DNA from: Taiwanofungus camphoratus
Lineage: Eukaryota > Basidiomycota > Agaricomycetes > Polyporales > Taiwanofungaceae
DNA: 64,000 bases
Direction of reading: 5' to 3'
NCBI GenBank assembly: GCA_003999685.1
Contig: CP021220.1
Location: forward strand, 2,418,001-2,482,000
Shown here piece by piece: positions 1 through 10,820 of the stretch. Under the pieces are notes generated by a model. That model saw only the letters and a list, made by a program, of their open reading frames with translations, was not told the origin of the DNA and ran no database searches. Every line of letters begins with the position of its first letter. The first letter of the stretch is position 1. Position numbers and translations under genes: made by a program.

Positions 1-598
1 TTCAGTAAATATACACTGCTCATACGCCTGCCGTTATGTAGGTGAAATGCACGAGCTGTAATGAGGTCCACCCCAAGTTTGTGTCTCTTAACCGTCTAGT
101 AGGTATGCAAGGATGCTCGGCGTCAGACATCGCTGAAGTATGATTCACAGGAAGAGCGCGAAGTATCCACAGGAAAAGGAAACACAGCTCATTTTGTCTG
201 GCGCTGTGGGCTGTGCAAGCGCGAGTCTTCTGCAAAGTTTGACTCCGGGTCAATTACTCAACCATATTCTGCCGATGCGAATGGACAATTCGCTCCTTTA
301 TTAACGATCGATTGTCGAGGTTTGGAATTCGTGGGATTTGACCCGAGAGTAAGTGGTAACCGAGCATGAACTCTCTATCTGATATCCACGACTACACTGT
401 CAGGGAACCTGGAAATGTGTCGGCATCGGTTCAGGTACCGTCTTTGATGAGGTTGACCTAGAGGAGGGTGAGTGGGTCGATTATGATGAAAAGGTTAATG
501 GAAAGCCCTCATGATTCTTATCATGCCCTAACGTCGGTCTCCAGGCTGCCCTTCCGGTTGGACTGTCGAATATAGAAAGCAAGTGGACCAGAGCTTGA
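1..598 (+). CDS. CXXC zinc-binding protein, DUF866/UPF0587 (CZIB-like), 5' partial
   Basis: This is the 3' part of a DUF866 family gene, related to human CZIB (C1orf123). The family is small and cytosolic, binds zinc and has no firmly assigned reaction. I read exons at 42-98, 151-348, 404-493 and 545-598, joined by GT-AG introns of 50-55 nt and ending in TGA at 596-598. The first visible exon gives VKCTSCNEVHPKFVSLNRL with one CxxC pair. The second gives WRCGLCKRESSAKFD with the other pair, then TIDCRGLEFVGF. The end reads SNIESKWTRA, the usual tail of this family. The start codon and first exon lie outside the window or in bases 1-41. The gene converges on the IQ-motif gene. The family call is firm; the function is not. 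Confidence 0.88.
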
Positions 599-905
599 AA
601 GGTTTCTTGCCCTGGAACTTCCAAAGTTACATGCAGTGCTGTAAGGTATATGAACGTCGAAATGCGTCCCTTGTAAGAATACTTGACTATGAACCTGCTA
701 TTCTCTGTCTAGTGGTTTGTAAGTACCGAATGAAGTGTTATTACTTAGAGGTGTCACTAAAGTGACATGCACGCTTGCTTAGTTCTGCAGGGGTATACTA
801 CTCAGGAACCTGAACTAGCAGAACCAGTTTACAAATTGCGCAGGACATTCATCGGCACCAGTACCTGTTACCTCGTCATTGCGTTCCACCCTAAACATAT
901 TGATT
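599..905. other. Convergent intergenic region
   Basis: About 300 bases lie between the stop codons of the CZIB-like gene (+) and the IQ-motif gene (-). They must hold both 3' UTRs. I see no coding signal beyond short chance reading frames and no RNA gene. Confidence 0.5.
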
Positions 906-2997
906 CTATGCCCCACGGCCGGCGGTTTCCGCACCCAACTCATGATTCTGACATTGCTGCGTCTCGCCGACCCCCTTTCGCCTTGCAAGCTTCTCACATC
1001 GTTCCGAGACGTCTGCTTTGTGTTTTATTGTCTTTCTCCGGTCTCCGTAAGACAGTCTTTTGGCTGCGTGCATCGTGCGCCGGATTTTGTCTCTGCACGA
1101 CCTGAACATGATTGATTGCTTCTTTTTGAATTTTGCCAGATGTTCAATGCTAGGGGACCGAAATATGTCATTTGTAGTGAATCTAAGCCGGGCTGTTTCA
1201 CTAACCCCCAGAGGGCCAACTCGGCTTTGCTTATTTCTACTTTGTGCATGTCCACTCCGCGTTCTTGAAGGACAGATACGAATTGCCTGAAATGCTGGAT
1301 CGGCTCCCATATCAGTTGTCTTTTCTCACATTCACAAAATGTGGTGACACACATGAATTGAAGTCCTGCATGATATACACCGTCATTGTCAAGAAGTCAA
1401 TCAAAAGGGATTTTGATTCACCTGTAATGACCGGACAAGGGCGAAAGAGTATGTATAACACCTTCTTTTACAGAGATCAAGCCTGCTGATGTTACAAGTC
1501 CACCAGCAAGGAACGAGGAATGCTGGAATGATCCTGGATCTATGACGAAGTATGTTTGGGGGGGCATCTTCCAAGTGTTTCATTCTTACCTTTGACTCCG
1601 ATGAATATATTGACTACGAATAACATTTTAGAGTTCTCGAGAAAGAGAAATAGCAAGGTACAAACACTGCTTATCCTGGATAATCGTGAGATACGGGTTT
1701 GAGCAAACTGCCTCAAGACTCACCGAGACATATATCCAAGTATTACGCATTACTGTCTTTCTTAAGAGCCCTTCAAGCAGGCCGTGGAACGTGAAATACT
1801 TCCTGAAGGCTCTCTTGATGGGGTTTGAAGTCTGGGAAAGTCCGGCGTAATGCATAGCTGTGGCTTCACCAGAAATGGTAAGTGTTGAACTTGAAGGTGA
1901 CGAGAGTTGACCAAAGCTATTTCGTGGGGCAAGGGAGCCTCTTCCTGGATGATCAAAAGGTACAATACCTCCCCCTCCTCCAACATCTTTCCAACGGCCC
2001 GGAGTGGTGTCTATGACTTTGCCGTTACGAGCCCACCGAAGCCTGCCTTCATTGTCGATTTGCACCAGATAGTTGAGGCCTTCGAATCTCAGTCAATCAG
2101 GGTCAACTATGCGAGCTGCGCTCCATGAAGGTTCCTACACCCACGTTGCGAGACCGAAAGGTATATGATACGCTGTGGTCGATCATTTATCAGACGGCGT
2201 GGATCGCGATGACCAGGTGTATGTCTCTTGCCTCTTTTTCTAACTGAGCTCGTGGACACTCTCGCAATGACAGATCCTTGCCGCCACCTCGGTCAAGCCT
2301 GTACAAGCATGAGTCTCGTAAGCCTGGCCTGGGAACTGTGTTCCACATTACCATCTGAAAAAGTTCTCCGACGTATTGTCCTTCCTCCATCTATTATGAT
2401 AACACTGCGCCCGAAAGTCACGGAGCAGTCAGTCAGATTGAAAGTTACGCACGAGAACGTAGTGTGCAGTGCCGTACGTGCCTTGACTGTTGATATATGA
2501 GATTGCCCTTAACGGAGGATTACAAGGATCGATACTCACGATTTGCACCATAACGATGTTTGCTAGAAACGATAAACTTGTGGTAAAACAAATCCATTCA
2601 ACGACGTGTCAGCTAACCGTACTAACCCGTCGACGAGTTCAAGCCAGTACTGTGTGTCGAGGCGCTTCCTACTTAGGTTTGCCCCCCCTGGGCTAGATTT
2701 AGTAAAGGCAGGGTTTCCGTCTTGCAGTCGGCTAGCTAGAAACATTGCGCGGCGCCACCGTGCGCGCCGATCGTTCATTCCTCGTTCCGCGGCATCTCTG
2801 TTGACCTGACCCATTGCATAAAGTCCCTGTATACCAGGTAACATCCTATGCACTAGACATACCTTTAACCGTGCATGCTTCGCCGCGTCGGTCCAAAGAA
2901 AGTCAGGCTGGAGGAAGGTTCTTCTCTTTTTCCTTCTCCAAGTCCTTTGAATCTGAATTGCCGCATTCTGTTCGGTCAAAGCGTCCACCTCATCCGT
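906..2997 (-). CDS. Fungal IQ-motif (calmodulin-binding) protein, multi-exon
   Basis: This is a conserved fungal protein of unknown role with an IQ motif near the N-terminus ([15 protein letters not shown], about 2930-2975), predicted to bind calmodulin. Later blocks match the family in order: [137 protein letters not shown] and a basic tail ending at 906. At least ten exons are needed. Two introns appear to be GC-AG (2173-2231 and 2405-2481), and one exon is only 5 nt (2482-2486). The 57-nt intron that interrupts the N-terminal part is in frame without a stop. The start is unresolved: ATG at 3042 is in frame but meets TGA at 2998-3000, while ATG at 3130 works if an intron of about 100 nt ends just before 2988. 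The family call is good; the exact exons are inferred. Confidence 0.82.
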
Positions 2998-3612
2998 TCA
3001 TTTGGGATGGGCGGGAGTGTCATTTTCCTCCGCAGGATGCATGGTATTGACGCACAATGGCTAGCATCAGAAGCTGGTTGTTCAGGTCCACCTTAAGTAT
3101 AATAGGAGGGACAGTGATGTCACTGGTCATGCATCGTGAGCAAGCGCTCGTGTGAGTACGTAATAGCAGGCATTGTTTGGTTTACCTACATCGACAGCTT
3201 ATGCAGCACCAACATCCGTTATACAATTGAGCTGGTAGTTGCTGTTGTTGCACCACATACAGTGGGGCGGAACGGGTACCTATCGTAGTAGGCGCATTGG
3301 AGTACATCTCGGAGTCGGTCTCAGTAATACCAAGTTACTACTAGAAAGATGGACGAAAAAAAGGGTATTATTGGTTTGACGTGCTACACCGGTGTATGTC
3401 GGGAAGTATATGCAATTGCCGTATAAGCTGGACATGTGCGAGTAATATAAAGCAATGACGATATGTGGTAAAGAGACAAGTAGAGATATTGAATGTCAAC
3501 AGATCGCTGTGCAAGACGAGGAAAATGAAAGACAAGTAGAGATAGTGGAGTCAACGGGACGCTCGTGAGACACTAAAGAAAAAAGAAAGTAAAGCCAATC
3601 GTGTTGCTTTGC
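2998..3612. other. Intergenic region with possible 5' exon of the IQ-motif gene
   Basis: This region holds the upstream part of the IQ-motif gene, including its candidate start codons at 3042 and 3130, and the 3' flank of the BCK1-like gene. A purine-rich run lies at about 3353-3364. Nothing else is visible. Confidence 0.4.
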
Positions 3613-6600
3613 CTACTTGAAGCCGTTAAATGTCCAGCCCGGCTGGAGCTCAAGATATCGGTGCTTTCGTAATTCGGCTGCTGTTGGGCGCTCATCGGGA
3701 TCCCTGTATCGCGCATGAGTGAGGTTAGTCCAGCTCGAGAAAAGTATACCTTACATCGCAAAACATTTCTGCCTGAAGTCGTCAGCAAGAGAAGTCAGAG
3801 TGACTTCTGAAGGGACCGGTGGCCCTTCCTTAGTTTTGTACAACTGGAAGAGCCGGATCAGAGTCAGATCTCGTTCGGTTTCAGAACATATCGACGTACA
3901 TGTAGCAAGACCGCCATAGCCTCCTGTCCACTCCAAGGTCTCTGGCCTGTCCACATTTCAAATACAACACAACCTACACTCCAGATGTCTATCTTGGAGT
4001 TATATCCTCTCTCCTGCGAGTGGATGACCTCTGGTGCCATCCAAAATACTGTGCCTTGCATAGAAGTGTATGCACCAGCTATGTTGATGTCATCGGTACG
4101 TTTAGAAATGCCGAAGTCAGAAATCTTGCATACGCCAGATGTCTCGACTAAGATGTTGTCAGCCTTCAAATCCTAATCACACAGAAATTCAGCAACGATA
4201 ATCTGCCAGTCATTTGGCTGACAAACCCGGTGGAGGATACCCCGTGAGTGGAGGTATTCAAGACCAGATAGAATCTGTCCAGTAAATGATTTCGTGACTT
4301 CTTCGTCAAATCTGCCATGTTTGCGCAGACAGCTGGCAATGGAGCCACCAGGAACATATTCCAGGAAGCTGTGGTATGATCCGTTCAACGACCTAAGCCT
4401 GCGAGAAGAGAAGACTGATACGCACATGCTAAGGAAAGTTGGTGTTTCCTCGAATCCAAGGTACTGCACGATATTAGAATGATCTAGGTCTTTGAGGGTC
4501 TCGCTCTCTAACTTTAGGGCCTCAACCACAGACACCTGTCGGGTGTCGTCCTTGTCGCTGGCAGTACGGGGTATCTCGACTTGCTTCACGGCTATCATTT
4601 CTCCCGTCGTTGCATTAAGTGCTAAATACACCTTGCCGTAGGTGCCTTTCCCAATCAGTTCTCCACGAACCCATCGGAAGATAGCTAAAATGAATGTTTG
4701 AAATTGATCGAGAGAACGGATGAGCATACTGTACGCACGCTTAGCAATCCCTCCAGGAGATGGATCCTGAACAACTGAAGATAGCTCTGATTTTGCTTGC
4801 TCGGTCGTGACCTCTTCCAGTCTGCTGCCCCAAAGCTTGGTGTTTCTTTTTCGAAGGGCATTAGCAACGGAGGAAGACTCGTTGCGTGATCTATTCTTGT
4901 GCTCCGCAGCGACGACTCGAATAGACTTCTTATGTTTGAAACGCATTGGCATAGCGACTGGATGTTCAGCAGATGTGGGAGAATTGCCCCCAGAAGGTGC
5001 ATCAATCAGTGGCCGGTCCAAATCATGCTCTGGGAAATATTCCTCCAACTTCTCGTAAACATCCTCAGGCGGAGGGCGAGGTGCCCAAGTGTAGTCAAAA
5101 TTGTTATCGAACCTGCTCGTTCGTTGATCTTGGACATTTTTCGACGGCGCTGACGTAGGTTGGCGTCTGGACGTACGGAGAGGCGGAGGCGGAGGTATAG
5201 AGTCCGGAGGAGCTGGGAAGTTAGCAGATGGTACCTGGGATGCACCAAAGCTACTGTGAACAGGCAAAGGTAAGGGCCTCGAAGAGGGCGAGTTCTCAAT
5301 GCTCAGAGGCGGAAGAGGTGGACGATTGACGTTGCTGGATTTCTCAATGATGGGTCTTTGCCACGATGATTGGCTGTTCTTGCCATTCTTACCCGGTGGC
5401 ACAGCCCAAATGCCAGTGCCCCCGTCATCGCTATCTGATTCCTCATCATCCCTACAATGAGACCGATCGACAAGAGTAGCACTGGGGAATCCATATGAAC
5501 CTGGAGGCGGTGGAGGCGGTGGAGGCACTTGACTTGTCATAACTTTAGCTCTAGGTTTTGCTGTGCCCTCCATAGCATTCTCGTCGATAAAACCTGCCAT
5601 CCATGCATGCTCCTCGCGCCTGAAGGTCGACTCGGAATCGTCGCTCTCCTGGAGAACACCACGATTGGTGGCTGATTGACTAAAGGAGTCGCGTTTGATA
5701 GGCATCGTTTGTGGTTCCGAGGCTGTACCTTTGCCTCCGTTTTCATTTTGGGCAATTGCGAGGCCAATTGGACTACGTGGCGGCGAATGAGTACAACTCG
5801 ACTGAGTAGTAACATCGGGAGCTGAAGAAATGTTTGAATGTTGTTCGGCATGAGCGAGCGCAATTGGTCTCAACGGGCCAGACGGTGATCTATCCTCGCG
5901 GATGAGACTAGTGTGCGACGCGACAGCCGTGCTACTAAAATGATGAGGAGACACATGGGCTGACCGATGTATTGCACTATCTGGCGTAGTTTCCGGACTT
6001 TTTGAGGACTGGGGAAGCCTCTGCTGACTATACGGTGGGCTCGCAGCCTCTTCTACAGCAGAGCGAGGTCTTGGATAAGGCTCCTGGCCGGGCGACGTCA
6101 AGCCTAAATAACCCGTGCCTACAGACTGACTAGTTGGATAACCGGTGGAAGCAGTAGGTCGAGTTGCGTGATATCCTGTCGGCGACACGATACCTCGTTG
6201 GCCGTCATAAGACCTAGGTATACCTATTCCGTTATGGGCCGAGTCGTGGTAAGCAGACGACAATGCTTCACCCGTAGCAGAAGTGCTATGAGAAATCGAA
6301 GTACCAGACGTGGCGCTACCGCTGGTCGATGGACGGTTAGTCACAGGAAGCGGATGCTGAGTGGGTCGGGTAGGACGTCCAGGCTGCAGACTCGGAGGAT
6401 GTTGTTGCTTGTAAGCCGCTCTCATATCGGTCATACTTTTGGCCATCATACGACTACTCCAGTTGTGAGACTGAATGGGTTTTTGCTCGATCTTGCCACC
6501 GGGACCTGGACCAGCAAGCGACCAGGCGACTGGCCACATTGTAGGTACAGCTTTACCAGTTGATCTCTTACCGTGCGGTCGAGATTCACCGGAAGCGCCT

Positions 6601-8454
6601 CGTGACCCTGAGTGTGACTTGGGTGAAGAACCGTACCCAGGAGATGCGCCCCCGTAGCGTGATGAGGGAGAACGCGTATCCTGGGGTGTCGTTGGACGGT
6701 CCCGTCTGTATCCACTGGATGGGAGATCAGAGGGTACCATTGTCCAGCTCTCCGAGGGTTCATGGTTTAACGGCTTCGCCTGGCGATACCCTGGATCCCT
6801 GCGTAATTGCGGGTCTTTCCGCCTTGGTCGTTCTCGCTCCGAACTATCCCTTTCCTCTTTGTCTTGCGGTGACCGCCATCGTTTCTCAGCGTACTCTGCT
6901 TGAATTGGTGTTTCGCGCTCTGTAACTGTATCGGGGCTCGGACCAGGACTGGCATCCCATTGTGGAGGCGAAGATGGGTGATCGTCTGGGAACTTGGAAT
7001 TCTGTGGTGACATGGAATGCGGAGCCGCTGGTGCTCTATTGATTGCACGATACACATCGGATCGAGTTGCATTGGCCTCGGGGTTGCATTGCATTCGCAA
7101 ACGATCAACGGAAGGCGCATCACTGGGAGACGGTGGTCGATTCCCGTTGGCAGGTGAAGGCGGTCGATGCGATGAACTCGGTAACCGTGTCTGAGGTGGG
7201 GGACGTATAGTAGCCCGGCGAGTTTCCCGATCGGCATGCTCTAGATCGTCAGACACGGAGGCTTCATAGCCTGCCGCAACTTCGGGGTGCAGACGTTCGC
7301 TTGTAGAAGATTGACTTCCATGCCTTGACCGAGATCTCCGCAATGGGCGCAATGGCGCATACAGATTATGCTGTGGCAATACAGGGGGGATGACGGGAGA
7401 TGCATTTACCGTAGGTGAAATCACCATCGTGTCCTGCAACGGTTCGTGGACCGAAGCTGACGAGGGAGAGACAAAGAGTTTGAGGGAAGCCTTGTCATCT
7501 CCTTGTTCGCGACAAAGATCAAATAGCTGCTCATCAGTTAATGCATCACCGAGAGCATACTTCCCAACCTCTGTGCGATAGATGGAAAAACGGGGATGAT
7601 CTTCATCGGAAATCTGCAGCTGGGTGTAAATGTTTCATGAGCATCCCAGAAATGAAGACTCGATGTATGCATATGATACCTTGGAGAAGATACGTTCACG
7701 GATAAAAGCAGGTGTCATTGCACCGCTTATATCGACAATGGAGAAGTTATCAGCGTCTGCCGATACAAAGACAAGAACCTTAGGTAGAACGTAGTTGGGT
7801 TGTGAAACGCTATATTCATGAGTTGATGTAGTTGGCGACTGCCGGCGTTCATGTCAGTATCAATCATTTCTGCAAGCACGGCCATGACAAACGTACACTG
7901 GGAGGCCTGCTATTGTTCGATGAGCGGCGAACGTGACCATGCCGCGGAAGGTGAGATTTGAACTTGTCGAATAATTTTGCAGGGCGTGAGGTACAATGGG
8001 CAGAAGTATCGTTTCGGTCGGGTGCGGGCAAAGCCACTGCCTCGTGCCTGACACCGCCGTCCTCTGTCAAATCGACCGGAGGAGCACTCTGTCCGGGAGT
8101 GCTAGGAGGAGGAGTGGATTCGAATGCTGGGGAGCTTGTGCTAGAAGGGGAGGAAAGAGCGGGGTTGGACGGGTTGGACCGCGAGGAAGGATAGCAATGT
8201 CTTTGCTCTGGTATATCAGTAGTGAGTGGAGCAGGCATGTGTGAGGTTGAAGAGGCCTGAGATCTGTCCATAGCTGTAGCATGGGAGGGGCTAGGAAGCG
8301 GGCGGGGATAAGGATGTGGTCTGGTATACGCAGTGGGCTGTCCAAGTTTCTCGTCGTCGCTGCTAGACGCTCCCTCCGGATCGGGGTTATTGACGAGCAA
8401 GATACGCGGCCGTCTGCGACCTTTTCCGTAGTTGGATCTCGTCTCGTCAGACAT
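3613..8454 (-). CDS. BCK1: BCK1-like MAP kinase kinase kinase
   Basis: This encodes a MAPKKK of the cell-wall-integrity type, expected to phosphorylate an Mkk1/2-like kinase below PKC. Eight exons fit: 8454-7897, 7838-7680, 7619-4730, 4684-4426, 4368-4227, 4172-3900, 3843-3755 and 3703-3613, giving 1486 residues, close to yeast Bck1. After an acidic/proline-rich leader comes a small domain of ubiquitin/RA-like look (VLVFVSADADNFSIVDISGA ... FSIYRTEVGKYALGDALTD). A long disordered Ser/Pro region with poly-Pro runs follows. The C-terminal kinase shows GELIGKGTYGKVYLAL, AVKQVE, HRDLKADN, DFGISK, GTVFWMAPE and a closing DPDERPTAAEL. STE11 is less likely because of the length and because I see no SAM domain. 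Two kinase-domain introns (45 and 57 nt) are in frame and stop-free. The 5' flank is shared with nothing obvious. Confidence 0.93.
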
Positions 8455-9354
8455 GGTGTTGATACAGAGGAAGGAAGTTTCCCGAGGGGACTGGCGTGTG
8501 GAAGGCTAGCGTTACAGTGAAAGAGAGAAAGGGAGAGCGTTGACTAAGGCCAGCCAATATCAAGCGGGCCTATACTGAAGTAGCCAGACGTGAGACGCGT
8601 CCAGAAAAGATACGACTGGAAGACAGGACACGGGCAAGACAGCGTCGTCGAGCTGAACGACGAAGACGACCGAGGAAAGGCGTTGCAGCCGGTGGCCAGG
8701 CACTGGCCTCTGCCGCTGGATGACTAAGCACGGCGCAACCGACAGTCCGCCTCCAGATAACTTTCCAGAACGGGAAGGTGGTTATAGCAGCGTACGGGGA
8801 CAGGCACCCCCGTGATTGCTCCGTGATTCTAATTGATTCCGCTCTTCGCCTTGCTGGGCTAAGCTCGCCGGGCTTATCGTCGCACATTACACCCTAATAT
8901 TCACTTGCCATTCTATATCGAACACGCCCGCTGTCCTCGCAGGTTTCATATCTTCCCAATCAGCCTGCCTCAAGGCCGCCCCTGCCCTCTGCTGAGATAG
9001 CCTCGTCCCCAAGATCCACCGTTTCTCGAATTTCTCCTCTCGTTCAGGTGCGTTGCTTCACTCGCGTGCACATGCTCAACCATTCTGTTCCGCACCCTGA
9101 ACTAGCAAGGTGCTCGAAGCAGCATGTCGCACCACTGCGGCCTCTGCACGAGCACCGGAACTCGTCTCATTTGCCCGGATCACCCTCGCCGCCAGTGATC
9201 AGATGATGGTCGTCAACGTATGCGCAATGTGCAAGCAGCTGCATCTCTGCAGGACGTCGTCAGGTGTCAACTTGTCATGAATACAGTGATATAGTACAAA
9301 AATCCAATATACACAGAGCTGTCCGGCACCGAAACCCCGTCACCAGCCCTGTCC
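8455..9354. other. Intergenic region between BCK1-like promoter and GID8 3' end
   Basis: About 900 bases hold the promoter and 5' UTR of the BCK1-like gene (leftward) and the 3' flank of GID8. A minus-strand open frame at 8570-8887 and two very short Cys-rich frames near 9124-9280 have no recognisable family and no spliced continuation that I could find. Confidence 0.4.
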
Positions 9355-10529
9355 CTACTTATCTCCGTACGCGAATGTCCCTCCACCCAGATCCAACTGC
9401 GGAGAGATATGGAAGCACAACATCAGCGCTGCGCATCATACGGACCAATCGAGATCATACCTTGGGAAATTCCGCACGCTCCCCCAGCATGGATTCACCC
9501 CAGCAGAGTAACCTCAGCAATCCAGCCAACTTCGCCTCCTTGCCTTGGCTGAGGCTTTCCAGGATCGCTGCATTGACTTCGCCCGCAGTTTTCATCCTTT
9601 GTGAAGGCGATAACAGATCGCTTATAGCCGGAGGTACGAGCGGGGAAGACTCGAATGCCAGAAGAGCCATCGTCTTCTCGAGCTCGGACAGGAATTCCGG
9701 ACTTTCCTCGCCCCTCGGAGCTAGTTCTTCCTGCGCAAACTGAAGCGCTTCGGCGATTCTTCCTTGACGGATATATTCAATGAACTTCTGTTGCTGAAGC
9801 TTAAAGTAAAGGGCTGGATTCGTGTCTAGGATCTACAAGATTGGCATCAATTATCACGTCAAAGACACCGATACATGGGAATTGATAATATCATATTGAA
9901 GACTGAAGTTTTGGTGTAAGGAGTATCCTCAAAGATCCAGAGGTCTCAGAGTGGTGCATGAAAGGTTTAATCATGTAACACTGCATTGCACTTGAAACTT
10001 CCTAAACCCATGCTCACCTCTGGATTTAAGTCGTTCACCCGGGTGATAGCATCGCCGACATCACCACGCTGCAACGCCTCACGAATGCACATTCTACTTT
10101 CAATGCTCTCGAAATCAACAGGCGATTCCAGTCCTGCTTCCCGGCTAAACTCCTCAGCAGCTGTCTTATATCCCTCAATGACGAGATAGTCCATCACGAG
10201 GCGGTTGAGATCACTGTTGATATGATGTCGTTAGCTTATGTTCAGAAACCACACAAAGACAAGAATTGCAAAACGAATTCAGTTAATACATGCAATATGT
10301 CTTGAAGCTCAACATATTGAGTTCAGAGAGATTCCCATTTGTTTGTTTCATCTCGAATAATGCCCAGAAGAGACGACCCAACAAAATCACCACCACTCAC
10401 TGTTTGGAAACTTGCACATCGTGCAGACGTCGCTCCCATTCCTCCTGGAGAATCTTTTGCGAAGGCTAGTCATTCAGAGCTAGGTAAGAACACCGCTTCC
10501 GTCTAAACAGTGGCGAGAAAACCGACCAT
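9355..10529 (-). CDS. GID8: GID complex subunit 8 (LisH-CTLH-CRA protein)
   Basis: This is a scaffold subunit of the GID/CTLH ubiquitin ligase, which in yeast degrades gluconeogenic enzymes. The LisH motif is DLNRLVMDYLVIEGYKTAAEE. CTLH follows (SRMCIREALQRGDVGDAITR, then NPALYFKLQQQKFIEYIRQG) and then the CRA region (EKTMALLAFE ... AAILESLSQGKEAKLAGLLR). Exons 9355-9396, 9461-9832, 10018-10213 and 10401-10465 are well supported. The exon at 10401-10465 starts with PSQKILQEEWERR and has no ATG. The nearest solution is an exon made only of ATG at 10527-10529 spliced over 61 nt, which gives 225 residues, near the size of human GID8 (about 228). Its donor (GTCGGT) is weak, so the start is tentative. 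Two introns are unusually long for this window (185 and 187 nt). Confidence 0.9.
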
Positions 10530-10820
10530 ACGGGAGTTGCAGTTACAACGGCAACAAGTTTTATGGCAAGCACTTAGTTTAGGGCAAGCCGCAATTTAGT
10601 CTGGTCGTATATGCGCCTGACCCTAACCCTAAATATCTGGCTGAGATTAGGTTTCAAACAATGATTTGTGCAAGACTAGAGTAAACCTCATGTCATGTAT
10701 TGTACTGTAAGATAGGGTCTGGATACCAAAGTGTGTTATTACTGACATGAGAGTATAACATGGGATATAAGTTTCTCGCATGGGGAATTCCTCAGTAATA
10801 AATTTGCATCTTAAATAGCA
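10530..10820. other. Intergenic region with a telomere-like repeat
   Basis: This lies between the GID8 5' end and the RRP15 stop. At 10621-10632 there are two tandem CCCTAA units, the complement of the TTAGGG telomere repeat. I see no gene. Confidence 0.5.
10621..10632. repeat. Interstitial telomere-like repeat (CCCTAA)2
   Basis: Two perfect CCCTAA units lie about 90 nt upstream of the presumed GID8 start. They may be a telobox-type factor-binding site or chance; nothing suggests a chromosome end. Confidence 0.5.

Noticed and set aside
906-2997. Calling the IQ-motif gene broken because of several apparent frameshifts
   Set aside because: Each apparent shift resolves into a short intron that restores conserved family text, two of them with GC donors. 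Only the extreme 5' end stays uncertain.
3613-8454. STE11-type MAPKKK as an alternative identity
   Set aside because: STE11 proteins carry a SAM domain and are shorter. Length, the N-terminal domain and the long disordered middle fit BCK1.
8570-8887. A 105-codon minus-strand frame between the BCK1-like gene and GID8
   Set aside because: Arg/Ser/Ala-rich with no known domain, lying in a promoter region. No spliced partner found.
9124-9290. Two tiny Cys-rich plus-strand frames (MSHHCGLCTST... and MMVVNVCAMC...)
   Set aside because: They look zinc-finger-like, but each stops after about 25 codons and I could not join them by plausible introns.
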